Positions 18,793 through 28,039 of a DNA stretch of 64,000 nt are shown piece by piece. The stretch comes from Bacteroidota bacterium. GTDB lineage: Bacteria; Bacteroidota; Bacteroidia; Chitinophagales; Chitinophagaceae. The stretch is taken from assembly GCA_947452905.1 (NCBI GenBank), contig CANGEP010000009.1, positions 1 through 64,000 of the forward strand. Reading direction: 5' to 3'. The notes under the pieces are model-generated. The model saw nothing but the letters and a program-made list of their open reading frames with translations. It did not search any database and was not told where the DNA came from. The translations under genes and the position numbers were made by a program. Each line of letters begins with the position of its first letter. Positions within the stretch are counted from its first letter, which is position 1.

Positions 18793-19518
18793 CTAAATTA
18801 ATTTTACATAGTTATTTAAATCTTCAGGTGTGCCAATTCCATGCATTTTTTCAAATTCTATATTATAAATACTAATAGATTCTTTATTAACTATTGAGTA
18901 ATTGTATACTGGACAAGTATAAAATTCATTGTTCACTCTGTCATTATTTATAATCATATCAATTGCAGCATTAACAAAATTACTACCCTTGCTAAACAGG
19001 TAAATGCCAACTGTCGCATATTGAGATATTACTTTTTTTTCTTCTACTTTTACTACTAATCCATTTTCATCAATCTTAGCAAATGACCATTTCGGATTTA
19101 ATTCAATGTCAGTAAAAGTTAATATAGATCCGTCCATTTTTTTTATTTTACATTGATCCACAAATTCTTGAATATTGATATCAACAATCTGATCTGAATT
19201 TGCAATTAGTAATGGTGAATTATTATTAATGTATTCTCTCGCATACAATACAGTGCATGCTGTGCCTTCTGTTAATTTATCAACTCCAATAAAGACAGCA
19301 TTATATTTTTGTTCAAGCTGCCTAACAAGTTTCTGCTCTTGTTCTAAGTGGTCTTTACGTCCGATTAAAATATATCGCGCATCCTTACATTGTAGATTTT
19401 CCATCACTCTTTCAATCATCGGTTTACCTGCAACATTTATAAAAGGTTTTGGGGATTTATATCCAGCTTTTACAAATCTGCTACCTTCACCTGCCATTGG
19501 AATTACAATATTGATCAT
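18793..19518 (-). CDS. Sugar nucleotidyltransferase-like protein (intact signature)
   Basis: The 241-residue protein begins INIVIPMAGEGSRF, the G-x-G-x-R-F triphosphate-binding loop of NTP-transferases. KSPKPFINVAGKPMIERV and LIANSDQIVDI follow, the latter being the metal-binding Asp region. It is short and lacks a C-terminal hexapeptide domain. It probably activates a phosphorylated sugar or polyol with NTP. It closes a five-gene cassette with a cupin, a second nucleotidyltransferase paralogue, a HAD phosphatase and a GDPD-like protein. The substrate cannot be assigned. Confidence 0.8.
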   Translation of the reverse strand: MINIVIPMAGEGSRFVKAGYKSPKPFINVAGKPMIERVMENLQCKDARYILIGRKDHLEQEQKLVRQLEQKYNAVFIGVDKLTEGTACTVLYAREYINNNSPLLIANSDQIVDINIQEFVDQCKIKKMDGSILTFTDIELNPKWSFAKIDENGLVVKVEEKKVISQYATVGIYLFSKGSNFVNAAIDMIINNDRVNNEFYTCPVYNYSIVNKESISIYNIEFEKMHGIGTPEDLNNYVKLI

Positions 19519-19569
19519 TTTTTTATTTTTAACTTATATATAAATTTAATTCATTAATTGTAAGTAAAA

Positions 19570-19929
19570 TTAATCAACATATTTATCGTTACTAGCGCCT
19601 GGTATTTTTACAATTACAGTAGTGACATCTGTTATTGCTTTGAAGTCAGTAGATATTCCCGGATTAATTTTAACAATATCGCCATCTTTGTATCTCTTAC
19701 CACTCATTTCAACTTCACCATATAATATTACAGTAAATTCTGTTGCAATTTTGTGATGATGTGATACTTCATAATCACCTGCTTTATACTTTTTTATTCC
19801 CACCTCCACATTATGAGTTTGATACAGTGATGGATCAAAATTGCCAATAAACCAACCTTTGACCATTTCCTCAATTTTGTAATTTTCAATCATCTTACTT
19901 AAATTATCCGGCTTTATTGTTACGTTCAT
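19570..19929 (-). CDS. Cupin-domain protein
   Basis: The 119-residue protein (ATG at 19929; a GTG two codons earlier is possible) shows a single cupin fold. It has EVSHHHKIATEFTVILYGEV as cupin motif 1 (His cluster plus Glu) and KDGDIVKINPG before motif 2. The second motif lacks the usual His, so metal binding may be incomplete. It overlaps the upstream nucleotidyltransferase by 26 bp and separates two nucleotidyltransferase paralogues. A sugar-binding, epimerase or isomerase role is possible; none can be asserted. Confidence 0.7.
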   Translation of the reverse strand: MNVTIKPDNLSKMIENYKIEEMVKGWFIGNFDPSLYQTHNVEVGIKKYKAGDYEVSHHHKIATEFTVILYGEVEMSGKRYKDGDIVKINPGISTDFKAITDVTTVIVKIPGASNDKYVD

Positions 19930-20635
19930 ATTCACTTAGCATTTGTGGAGAATAGAATGAATGATAAGAATCTTTATTGAAAGCAAAATTTTTAACTTTT
20001 CTACTATTAAGTACATATTGATTAATAACAGGGGATACATAATAATTACCCTCATGCTGAACTTCGTTTTTAATACTCTCATACGATAATTCAAAAAAAG
20101 TTGCTGCATTATCAAAATAATAATAACCTGCGATTGACTGATTACTAATCGGATTCTTTTCTGCAGTTTGCACTACTTCGTTATTTTCTATTCGTGCATA
20201 AGACCATCTTGGATGTACTGAAGTAAAAGTTAATATGCCTGCATCTACTTTTTCTTTTTGCCAAAAATCATCTACTTCATTAAAATCAATATCAATTATT
20301 TGGTCTCCATTTATTATCAGCATGCTATCTTCTTCATTAATCTTATCAATCGCCATTAATACACTGCACAAACTTCCCCTAGTTGATTTCTTCAACTTTA
20401 CTATCTCACAACCTGGACTTAGCAGCTTAAGAGTATTGTCTAAATGAAACTTAATAACATCTTCTTCTTTGATTATAAAAACAAACTGATATTCTCTTTG
20501 TAACTTAGATGGGTTCTCGATAACATTTTCTATCATCGTTTTTCCATTTAGCTCAATTAACGGTTTTGGATAATGATAGCCTGCATTTATAAAAAGATCA
20601 GATGAACCTGCTAAGGGAATGATTATTTTAAGCAT
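19904..20635 (-). CDS. Nucleotidyltransferase-like protein with altered signature loop
   Basis: The 243-residue protein is a paralogue of the one at 18793-19518: both share IP-x-AG, NAGY/KAGY, PKP, a D-Q-I-x-D-I motif and LTFT followed by a conserved W-S/A-x-A-R/K-I. Here the triphosphate-binding loop reads AGSSDLF instead of AGEGSRF, so the conserved second Gly and the Arg are missing. The metal-binding Asp in INGDQIIDI is kept. It may use a different substrate, bind without catalysis, or pair with the intact paralogue. It overlaps the HAD gene by 8 bp. Confidence 0.75.
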   Translation of the reverse strand: MLKIIIPLAGSSDLFINAGYHYPKPLIELNGKTMIENVIENPSKLQREYQFVFIIKEEDVIKFHLDNTLKLLSPGCEIVKLKKSTRGSLCSVLMAIDKINEEDSMLIINGDQIIDIDFNEVDDFWQKEKVDAGILTFTSVHPRWSYARIENNEVVQTAEKNPISNQSIAGYYYFDNAATFFELSYESIKNEVQHEGNYYVSPVINQYVLNSRKVKNFAFNKDSYHSFYSPQMLSEYERNNKAG

Positions 20636-21254
20636 TTTCTACCTCCTTTATTCTATTTATTATATTATAATAATGTACATCATCTGGATTCTCTACTTTA
20701 AGTAAATTACCCCCTGAGGCTATTGCTGCTTTTACTCCATTCTCATTATCTTCTACAATGATACATTCTTTTGGATCCAAGGATAATCGGCTAATAGCTG
20801 TATTATACATCTCCGGATCTGGTTTGCCATTTTTTACGTCCTGATTAGAAATTATAAAATCAAGATATGGAGACAAACCGGCCTTATCCATCATGACTTC
20901 AACAGAATTACGAATAGAATTAGAACATACAGCTAAATGATATCCTTCTTTTTTTAATTTGGATAATGCATATTGATGTTGAAATACAGGCTTGCATTTT
21001 GCATATACTATATCCATAGTATATTGCTGTTTTAACTCGTTTACGAACCTATGTAAACCTCTTGGAAAACCACCCTCTAAACTCAACATTTCTAACTTCA
21101 TTTTAGTAGGTAATCCATCAAATGTTACTAAGTGATCATAGCGGCTAATTTCACATCCAAACAATCCTAAAGCTTTGTTTAATGATTCATAATGCCAATC
21201 TTTAGCATCTATCAAAACGCCATCCATGTCAAATATTATTGCTTTAATTTTCAT
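20628..21254 (-). CDS. HAD superfamily hydrolase, beta-phosphoglucomutase-like
   Basis: The 208-residue cytoplasmic protein has all four HAD motifs: IIFDMDGVL (nucleophile D9 and acid D11), CSNS (S111), KNGKPDP (K144) and IIVEDNENG (D169). The cap domain is helical, as in phosphatases and phosphomutases of the PGM/GPP type. It overlaps the GDPD-like gene by 11 bp and the nucleotidyltransferase by 8 bp. A phosphosugar or polyol-phosphate phosphatase, or a mutase, is the likely role. It is not of the GmhB type (no DRDG-like start), so it does not obviously fill the heptose-bisphosphatase gap. Confidence 0.82.
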   Translation of the reverse strand: MKIKAIIFDMDGVLIDAKDWHYESLNKALGLFGCEISRYDHLVTFDGLPTKMKLEMLSLEGGFPRGLHRFVNELKQQYTMDIVYAKCKPVFQHQYALSKLKKEGYHLAVCSNSIRNSVEVMMDKAGLSPYLDFIISNQDVKNGKPDPEMYNTAISRLSLDPKECIIVEDNENGVKAAIASGGNLLKVENPDDVHYYNIINRIKEVENA

Positions 21255-21885
21255 ATGTTAGATTAAAATAATTTAGTGCATATTCAGGAACATCTGTACA
21301 TAATACAACTCCATCCATCTTATGTATCTCATCTTTTTTCAATCTTTCCCACATAGGCATTACATCTCTTTTATGTAAATCAGAAGATACAATTGCCACC
21401 TTTTTTTTATTTCTTAAATGATCAATTATTATTTGAGTATCATACCAATCAGCCATAAATGCATCTAACCAAACTCCCTTGCATTCTTTATAAAAGACTG
21501 GTTTAGGCTCAAATTCACTTTGTCTACTAAAGAAATCTATCCCTTCAGCAATATAGCCAAGTGTATCAGGAACCGACATGTCAAAAACAAAATAGTTTTT
21601 TATCTCAAATTGTTGCAATGCAATTTTTAATTTTTGTTGTAATCCATCAGATTTTATATTTAAAGCGAGTATTGGCTTTTTAACTGATTCATTATATATG
21701 GTAAACATATCCTGCAAGGTAATTGCAGTAGCATCAGCAATATCATGAGATATTACAATCTCACCCAAATAATCACGGATATCGGTCTCTGTACCAAGTT
21801 CTAACCCAAAACTTCTTTGAAATGATATACTCTTGTTCTTTTCATCTGGTACTTGCCAGTAACCTCTATGACTAATAATTTGCAT
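21244..21885 (-). CDS. GDPD/PI-PLC-like TIM-barrel phosphodiesterase homologue
   Basis: The 213-residue protein starts MQIISHRGYW and continues with LGTETDIRDYLGEIVISHDI. The pattern H6-R7-G8, E33-x-D35 and H47-D48 matches the catalytic and metal-binding residues of glycerophosphodiester phosphodiesterases. It is shorter than typical GDPDs (about 240 or more residues) and has no signal peptide, so it should be cytoplasmic. It is first of the five-gene cassette. A cytoplasmic phosphodiesterase next to two nucleotidyltransferases suggests handling of a nucleotide-linked or phosphodiester-linked glycan precursor. Confidence 0.75.
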   Translation of the reverse strand: MQIISHRGYWQVPDEKNKSISFQRSFGLELGTETDIRDYLGEIVISHDIADATAITLQDMFTIYNESVKKPILALNIKSDGLQQKLKIALQQFEIKNYFVFDMSVPDTLGYIAEGIDFFSRQSEFEPKPVFYKECKGVWLDAFMADWYDTQIIIDHLRNKKKVAIVSSDLHKRDVMPMWERLKKDEIHKMDGVVLCTDVPEYALNYFNLTYEN

Positions 21886-22044
21886 AATATGGAAATATTT
21901 GAAAATGATAAATTTTTAAATCCGGATATTTATGCACTGGTTTTATTAAAGAACAGCAATTAAGCAATATTTTAAACAATTAGCCCCTAACTTGATTTTG
22001 TAATTCTATTGGATTTGTATAATCCACTTTCAAGATTACTATAT

Positions 22045-22974
22045 TTAATACAATAAATTTGAATATTCCTGAACTGTTTTCTTTATGCCCATTTCTAGTT
22101 CGATCTTAGTTTTCCATCCTAATTTATTAATTCTGGAAGTATCCATTAATTTTCTTGGCGTTCCATCCGGCTTGGTTTTATCAAACACAAGTTGCCCTTC
22201 ATATCCAACCTCTGCAACTATCAATTCTGCTAATTCTTTTATAGAAATATCTGTACCACAACCAATATTCACTAATCCCTGTTCATTATAGTTTTGTAAC
22301 AAAAAATAACAGGCGTCTGCCAAATCGTCAACATGTAAAAATTCTCTTCTTGGTGTTCCTGTTCCCCAAATAGTAACAGATGGCTCATTATTCTTTTTTG
22401 CCAAAACAATTCTTCTAATTAATGCCGGAAGTACATGTGAATTTTCAGGATGGTAATTATCATTGGTGCCATATAAATTTGTAGGCATCGCAGAAATAAA
22501 ATTACAACCATACTGTGCTCTATAACTATCACACATTTCAATGCCTGCAATTTTCGCAATGGCATATGGTTGATTGGTTGGCTCTAGATATCCACTTAAC
22601 AAGTATTCTTCTTTCAACGGTTGTTGTGCCATTTTAGGGTATATACAAGATGACCCTAAAAACAATAATTTAGTAACTTTATTCAAATAAGCCGCATGAA
22701 TAATGTTAGCCTCAATCATTAAGTTATCGTAAATAAATTCTGCTCTATAAGTATTATTAGCGTGTATACCTCCCACTCTTGCTGCAGCAAGGATTACGTA
22801 TTCAGGTTTTTCTTTTTCAAAAAAATCATTGACAGCTTGCTGAGTTCTTAAATCTAATTCACTTGAAGTTCTTGTAACAATATTGTTATATCCTTCTCTT
22901 CTTAATTTACGTTCTAATCCAGAACCGACCATTCCTCTGTGTCCAGCAATATATATTTTAGCAGTTTGCTCCAT
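22045..22974 (-). CDS. fcl: GDP-L-fucose synthase
   Basis: The 309-residue SDR enzyme converts GDP-4-keto-6-deoxy-mannose to GDP-L-fucose (3,5-epimerisation and NADPH reduction). Visible are [11 protein letters not shown] (NADP-binding), [17 protein letters not shown] and [10 protein letters not shown] (Tyr-x3-Lys catalytic pair), all characteristic of WcaG/Fcl. It lies 2 bp after gmd, so the last two steps from GDP-mannose are present. A GDP-mannose pyrophosphorylase is not in the window. Confidence 0.93.
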   Translation of the reverse strand: MEQTAKIYIAGHRGMVGSGLERKLRREGYNNIVTRTSSELDLRTQQAVNDFFEKEKPEYVILAAARVGGIHANNTYRAEFIYDNLMIEANIIHAAYLNKVTKLLFLGSSCIYPKMAQQPLKEEYLLSGYLEPTNQPYAIAKIAGIEMCDSYRAQYGCNFISAMPTNLYGTNDNYHPENSHVLPALIRRIVLAKKNNEPSVTIWGTGTPRREFLHVDDLADACYFLLQNYNEQGLVNIGCGTDISIKELAELIVAEVGYEGQLVFDKTKPDGTPRKLMDTSRINKLGWKTKIELEMGIKKTVQEYSNLLY

Positions 22975-22976
22975 GA

Positions 22977-24065
22977 TTATATTCCGCTTTGTTTAATATA
23001 CAATTCCTTTTTAAATAAGGATACATCACTCGCTACCATTTCTTTAACTAACGCGGATAAATCGTATTTAGGTTTCCAACCTAATTTAGTCATTGCTTTA
23101 GTCGGATCTCCAATTAATAAATCAACTTCTGTTGGTCTATAATATTTAGGATCAACTTTTAAAACCACAGTTCCTTCTTCCAATTTGTATTCACTAGTAT
23201 TTTTTACAACATACCCTTCTTCTACTTCATCCTTACCTCTAAATCCTAATTCAATTCCTAATTCAGCAAAACTCATTTTTACAAAATCACGAATAGTAGT
23301 TGTAATTCCAGTTGCTAAAACAAAGTCCTCTGGTTTTTCTTGTTGCAATATCAAGTACATTCCTTCTATATAATCCTTTGCATGCCCCCAGTCTCTTTTT
23401 GCATCTAAGTTTCCTAAGTACAAACAATTGTCCATACCTAAAGCAATCTTTGCTGTTGCTCTTGTAATTTTTCTAGTTACAAAGGTTTCTCCTCTTTGTG
23501 GTGATTCGTGGTTAAACAAGATACCATTGCAAGCATACATGTTATAGGCTTCTCTATAATTCACAGTTATCCAATAAGCATATAGTTTTGCAACAGCATA
23601 CGGAGAACGAGGATAGAATGGAGTAGTTTCTGATTGAGGTACTGCTTGAACTAATCCATACAATTCCGAAGTAGATGCTTGGTATATTTTTGTTTTTTTA
23701 GTTAAGCCTAATAGACGAACCGCTTCTAAAATTCTTAATGTTCCAATACCATCTGCATTAGCTGTGTATTCTGGTTCTTCAAAACTTACATGCACATGAC
23801 TCATTGCAGCTAGGTTATAAATTTCGTCAGGTTGTACTTCTTGAATAATACGAATTAAGTTAGTGCTATCTGTTAAATCTCCATAGTGTAAATGCAAATG
23901 TCTATGCGGTGTATGTGGATCTTCGTATATATGATCTATTCTTTGAGTATTAAATAAGGAAGACCTTCTTTTAATGCCATGAACTTCATATCCTTTCTTT
24001 AATAAAAATTCAGCCAAATAAGCGCCGTCTTGACCTGTTATTCCAGTAATAATTGCTTTTTTCAT
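22977..24065 (-). CDS. gmd: GDP-mannose 4,6-dehydratase
   Basis: The 362-residue SDR enzyme forms GDP-4-keto-6-deoxy-D-mannose. Motifs are [17 protein letters not shown] (NADP-binding), QASTSELYG (catalytic Thr/Glu) and [12 protein letters not shown] (Tyr-x3-Lys). [17 protein letters not shown] is the GMD-specific substrate loop. Length and motifs are as usual for the family. It is encoded between ugd and fcl and has a separate ribosome-binding region of only 4 bp, so it is cotranscribed. Confidence 0.95.
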   Translation of the reverse strand: MKKAIITGITGQDGAYLAEFLLKKGYEVHGIKRRSSLFNTQRIDHIYEDPHTPHRHLHLHYGDLTDSTNLIRIIQEVQPDEIYNLAAMSHVHVSFEEPEYTANADGIGTLRILEAVRLLGLTKKTKIYQASTSELYGLVQAVPQSETTPFYPRSPYAVAKLYAYWITVNYREAYNMYACNGILFNHESPQRGETFVTRKITRATAKIALGMDNCLYLGNLDAKRDWGHAKDYIEGMYLILQQEKPEDFVLATGITTTIRDFVKMSFAELGIELGFRGKDEVEEGYVVKNTSEYKLEEGTVVLKVDPKYYRPTEVDLLIGDPTKAMTKLGWKPKYDLSALVKEMVASDVSLFKKELYIKQSGI

Positions 24066-24069
24066 TATA

Positions 24070-25377
24070 TTAGTTTATTGAGCGGCCTACACTAATATAT
24101 GTATAGCCGAGGTCTGCAATATTTTTTACATCAAATAAGTTCCTGCCATCAAAGATGATTTTGTGCTTGATCTCTTTTTCCATACGCTCAAAATCAGGTG
24201 TTCTAAACTCACTCCACTCTGTAGCAATAATCAATGCATCTGCATTTTCTAAAGCTTGGTATTGATTGTACGCATATTGAATAGTATCTCCTATCTGTGC
24301 TTTTATATTCGGCATGGCTTCTGGGTCAAAAGCTGTAACAGTAGCGCCTGCTTTAGTTAATGCATCAATTATGCTTAATGCTGGCGCTTCTCTAATATCA
24401 TCGGTATTTGGCTTAAAGGCAAGTCCCCATAATGCAAAGTGTTTGCCGTGTAAATTATTATTGTAATGCGTCTTAATCTTTGCTACTAAATGAAGCTTTT
24501 GATTAGCGTTTACCATTTCAACTGCTTTTAATATCTCAAAATCATAACCTACTTCTTGCGATGACATGATTAATGCTTGTACATCTTTAGGGAAACAAGA
24601 TCCACCATAACCAATACCTGGAAATAAAAATCGTTTGCCGATTCTGTCATCTGATCCAATCCCTCTTCTAACCATATCCACGTCCGCACCCATGCGCTCA
24701 CATAATTGTGCAATTTCATTCATGAATGAAATCTTGGTTGCTAAAAATGAGTTCGCTGCATACTTGGTTAACTCTGAACTACGCTCATCCATAAAAATCA
24801 CTGGGTTACCCTGTCTTACAAATGGCGCGTATAAATCGCTCATTAATTTTTTCGCTCTATCCGATCTTGTTCCAACGACTACTCTGTCTGGCTTCATAAA
24901 ATCATCCACCGCCACACCCTCTCTTAAAAACTCAGGGTTGCTCACTACGTCATATTCGCCGCTATAATTTTTTGCAATCGCAGCATTGACTTTATCTGCA
25001 GTACCTACTGGCACGGTGCTCTTATTGACAATGACTTTATAGCCCTTTAATATCTTTCCTAAACCATCCGCTACGCCCAATACATATTTTAAATCCGCAC
25101 TGCCATCCGCACCCGGTGGTGTTGGTAATGCTAAAAATATAATCTCGGCATCTTCCACCGCTTCTTCTAATTGCGTGGTGAATTTTAAACGCTCCTCTTT
25201 GATATTTCTTAAAAAGATTTTCTCTAAGCCTGGTTCGTATATAGTAATTTGACCCCCGCTTAATTTCTCAACCTTTGATTTATCAATGTCCACACAAGTT
25301 ACTTTGTTACCCGTCTCTGCGAAACAAGTTCCTGTCACCAATCCTACGTAACCTGTGCCTACTACTGCTATTTTCAT
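24070..25377 (-). CDS. ugd: UDP-glucose 6-dehydrogenase family protein
   Basis: The 435-residue enzyme oxidises a nucleotide hexose to its uronate. It has [18 protein letters not shown] (NAD-binding, residues 6-23), the nucleophile C261 in YGGSCFPKD, and the C-terminal [22 protein letters not shown]-glucose is the most likely substrate, giving UDP-glucuronate for the polysaccharide or for further conversion. GDP-mannose or UDP-GlcNAc dehydrogenases are close relatives and cannot be excluded. The base composition is visibly more GC-rich than the block at 6-19 kb. Confidence 0.9.
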   Translation of the reverse strand: MKIAVVGTGYVGLVTGTCFAETGNKVTCVDIDKSKVEKLSGGQITIYEPGLEKIFLRNIKEERLKFTTQLEEAVEDAEIIFLALPTPPGADGSADLKYVLGVADGLGKILKGYKVIVNKSTVPVGTADKVNAAIAKNYSGEYDVVSNPEFLREGVAVDDFMKPDRVVVGTRSDRAKKLMSDLYAPFVRQGNPVIFMDERSSELTKYAANSFLATKISFMNEIAQLCERMGADVDMVRRGIGSDDRIGKRFLFPGIGYGGSCFPKDVQALIMSSQEVGYDFEILKAVEMVNANQKLHLVAKIKTHYNNNLHGKHFALWGLAFKPNTDDIREAPALSIIDALTKAGATVTAFDPEAMPNIKAQIGDTIQYAYNQYQALENADALIIATEWSEFRTPDFERMEKEIKHKIIFDGRNLFDVKNIADLGYTYISVGRSIN

Positions 25378-25386
25378 TGATAATTA

Positions 25387-25950
25387 TTAAAAGTAATTAT
25401 CTACATATGAGCAGAAAATATGACCTATTAATATATGCATTTCTTGAATTCTAGCCGTGATAGAGCTAGGAATAATAATATTAATATTACAATATTCAGA
25501 CATAATTCCTCCATCATTTCCTGTTAAGGCAATTGTCATACATCCAATATCATTTGCTTTTTTAAAAGCATTAATCACATTTTTACTATTACCACTTGTT
25601 GAAATACCAATTAAAATATCTCCACGCATAGCAATTGCTTCAACTTGTCTTTCGAAAATTTTATCGAATCCATAATCATTGCCAATTGCTGTTAATGCAG
25701 ACGTATCGGTTGTTAGTGCGATTGCCGCTAGCGGTTTTCTTTCCTTTACAAACCTCCCAGTAAATTCAGCTGCTATATGTTGTGCATCAGCAGCACTACC
25801 CCCATTGCCGCAAAGAATTATTTTTTTACCGCCTTGTATAGCAGAGTTTATTTTATCGCAAGCCCCTTTTATTGCAGTTTGAAGCTCTATTTTTGTTTTA
25901 TTAGCAACTATTATATGTTCTTCAAAACTATTTAATATTATATTTTCCAT
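25387..25950 (-). CDS. gmhA: D-sedoheptulose 7-phosphate isomerase (SIS domain)
   Basis: The 187-residue SIS-domain protein has LCGNGGSAADAQHIAAEFTG, the GmhA signature, then TDTSALTAIGNDYGF and ISTSGNSKNVI. GmhA converts sedoheptulose 7-phosphate to glycero-manno-heptose 7-phosphate, the first step of heptose nucleotide synthesis. It is followed by ugd after 9 bp and preceded by the heptose kinase gene after 3 bp, consistent with one transcript. Confidence 0.9.
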   Translation of the reverse strand: MENIILNSFEEHIIVANKTKIELQTAIKGACDKINSAIQGGKKIILCGNGGSAADAQHIAAEFTGRFVKERKPLAAIALTTDTSALTAIGNDYGFDKIFERQVEAIAMRGDILIGISTSGNSKNVINAFKKANDIGCMTIALTGNDGGIMSEYCNINIIIPSSITARIQEMHILIGHIFCSYVDNYF

Positions 25951-25953
25951 TAT

Positions 25954-26889
25954 TTATAAAATTGATTCAAGTTCTTTATATTCTACTGGAACGCACCCAT
26001 GTTTGCCAATTACTATCCCTGATGCATAATTTGCAATTTCACAAGATTCAATTATAGATTTCCCTTTTGCTATTGCTAAAGAAAGTGTAGCAATAAATGT
26101 ATCACCTGCGCCAGTCACATCAAAAATATCCTTCGCTTTAGTTGGAAGAACTTTAGTTATATTTTTATTATACAACCCTACTCCGTCTTCTGACAATGTA
26201 ATTACAACCACTTCACAAGAGGTTGTCGTTTGGATTTTTTGCGCTGCAAGAGAAAATGTATTTTCGTCAATAATATTTACTCCTGTTTCCAATGTCGCTT
26301 CTTTTTTATTTGGTTTTATTAAATATGCGCCTTCATATTTAATAAACGGGGGGGACTTGGGATCTACTAGAACTTTTATTTTTTTTTGATTAGACAATTC
26401 AATTATACTCTTTATTAAAGTATCAGTTAATAAACCTTTACTATAGTCTGAAATTATCACACAGTCGAAATTATCAATATTCAAGCTGATTTTGTTAAAT
26501 AATTCGGATTCCTCGGTATTCAAAATTGGATACCTATCCTCCTTATCTATTCTTAATAATTGGTGGCAACTTGAAATTATTCGAGTTTTAGTTGTTGTTT
26601 TTCTGTTTTTTGAAGTAAATATCAAATCATTGATGCCTTTAGCGTTTACTAAATTTTTAACTAAAGCTCCATTTTCATCTTCACCTACAATTCCGGCTAA
26701 TGTAGCCTTAGATCTAATTGCCACCAAATTATTTGCAACATTTGCAGCTCCACCTAAAACCCACGTTTCTTCATTACATTCAACAATTGGAACAGGAGCT
26801 TCAGGAGAGATTCTATTTGTTGTACCGTATAAATAATGATCTAGAATTATGTCTCCGACTACTAAAATTTCAGGTGTGCTTTTACTCAT
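25954..26889 (-). CDS. hldA: D-glycero-beta-D-manno-heptose 7-phosphate kinase, PfkB family
   Basis: The 311-residue product is counted from ATG 26889; an ATG at 26931 is in frame but would overlap hldD by 50 bp. It has the PfkB features ILVVGDIILDHYLYG, GGAANVANNL and FDVTGAGDTFIATL (catalytic Asp). It matches the kinase half of bifunctional HldE but lacks the C-terminal adenylyltransferase domain, so it is HldA-like. The adenylyltransferase (HldC) must be elsewhere or replaced. Confidence 0.87.
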   Translation of the reverse strand: MSKSTPEILVVGDIILDHYLYGTTNRISPEAPVPIVECNEETWVLGGAANVANNLVAIRSKATLAGIVGEDENGALVKNLVNAKGINDLIFTSKNRKTTTKTRIISSCHQLLRIDKEDRYPILNTEESELFNKISLNIDNFDCVIISDYSKGLLTDTLIKSIIELSNQKKIKVLVDPKSPPFIKYEGAYLIKPNKKEATLETGVNIIDENTFSLAAQKIQTTTSCEVVVITLSEDGVGLYNKNITKVLPTKAKDIFDVTGAGDTFIATLSLAIAKGKSIIESCEIANYASGIVIGKHGCVPVEYKELESIL

Positions 26890-27871
26890 TATAAGATTTC
26901 CAAATGTTAGTTGAATAATTTTTGATTTCATTCACATATTCTCGTATTCCTTTTTCTAAAGTATATTTGGGAACATAGCCTAAACCAACTTTACTATTGT
27001 TTAAATCTGCGCACGTGTTATTTTGATAGAATGAATATGGATTTTCAAAATATTCAATTTGAATTTTTTGATTTAAGTTTATTTCTAAAATATTTATAAT
27101 ATCATTAAAAGACCTGCTAACTCCCGATCCAATATTATAAATTCCGCTCTTACCTTGAATTGCCAAAATGTTAGCTTCAACTACATCTTTAATATATACA
27201 AAATCTCTACTTTGTTCTCCATATTTAAATAATCTAACCGAATTATTTTCAATGGCTTGTTTTGCTAATTGAAGAATCATAGAACTAGTGCTTCGTTTGT
27301 ATACTTCTCTTGGACCATAAACATTAAAATACCTCAAGCCCACAATATGTAGTTCCTCTTTAGATTGCAAACACGCTCTTGTCATTTCATCCATTTGCAA
27401 TTTACTATACCCATAAACATTTTCAGGAATTTCACCAAATTCTACTCTATTAGGTGATACAGAGTTACCATAAGTGCCTGCAGAGGATGCATAAATTAAT
27501 TTGCAATTATTGGCTAAGCAGTAACTTACAAAGTATTTAAAAGAACCGCTATTTGTTTTTAGTACTTCGTTTTGATTCAATACTGTTGTATCACTAATTG
27601 CACCTTGATGAAATATTATGTCAAATTTTTTTTTTAGCAAATTGCTAATATCTAATTCATTACCTAAATCCCCAATTATAATTTCTGCTTTTAATCCAAT
27701 AAGATTTTTATAATCTCCGAAACATACGTAATTACCGTTTTCACGTTTCTCTCGACTATTAAATTTATCAAATATTGTAATGTTATTTTCTGGAAATCTA
27801 TGTTGTATTTCAAAAGCCAAACTAGAGCCAATAAATCCTGCTCCTCCAGTAATTAATATGTTTTTTTTCAT
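26882..27871 (-). CDS. hldD: ADP-L-glycero-D-manno-heptose 6-epimerase
   Basis: The 329-residue SDR enzyme interconverts ADP-D,D-heptose and ADP-L,D-heptose. It shows ITGGAGFIGSSLA (NADP-binding), FHQGAISDTT, YASSAGTYG, VYGYSKLQMD (Tyr-x3-Lys) and GLRYFNVYGPRE, all typical of HldD. It precedes the kinase gene with an 8-bp overlap at the chosen start. Together with gmhA and the kinase it gives three of the five usual steps of the pathway. Confidence 0.92.
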   Translation of the reverse strand: MKKNILITGGAGFIGSSLAFEIQHRFPENNITIFDKFNSREKRENGNYVCFGDYKNLIGLKAEIIIGDLGNELDISNLLKKKFDIIFHQGAISDTTVLNQNEVLKTNSGSFKYFVSYCLANNCKLIYASSAGTYGNSVSPNRVEFGEIPENVYGYSKLQMDEMTRACLQSKEELHIVGLRYFNVYGPREVYKRSTSSMILQLAKQAIENNSVRLFKYGEQSRDFVYIKDVVEANILAIQGKSGIYNIGSGVSRSFNDIINILEINLNQKIQIEYFENPYSFYQNNTCADLNNSKVGLGYVPKYTLEKGIREYVNEIKNYSTNIWKSYNE

Positions 27872-28018
27872 ATATTATTCTCAAAAATAACGCACAAAAC
27901 TGCGCACATTTAACCTATTTTTCAACCTTTTCTAGTAACCCATAAATAAAAATCAAAACATATAAAGTTATTGATTTTCATGTTATTAATGATTTATAAA
28001 TATCTGCGAACACTCCAA

Positions 28019-28039
28019 ATTAGTGTGGACCACACTAAT
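28019..28039. repeat. Perfect inverted repeat across the CapD-like stop codon
   Basis: The sequence ATTAGTGTGG-A-CCACACTAAT is a perfect 10-bp inverted repeat with a single central base. It includes the stop codon of the dehydratase gene at 28035-28037. It could fold into a short-loop hairpin in the mRNA, but no T-run follows on the minus strand, so it is a weak terminator candidate. A protein-binding or mRNA-processing site is equally possible. Confidence 0.5.

Noticed and set aside
20628..21254. HAD protein as the missing GmhB heptose bisphosphatase
   Set aside because: The motif I and cap domain are of the beta-phosphoglucomutase type, not the DRDG type of GmhB, and it is locked into the nucleotidyltransferase cassette.
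24635..24967. 110-residue plus-strand frame
   Set aside because: It is antisense to the well-supported UDP-glucose dehydrogenase gene.
26492..26836. 114-residue plus-strand frame
   Set aside because: It is antisense to the heptose kinase, which has intact PfkB motifs.
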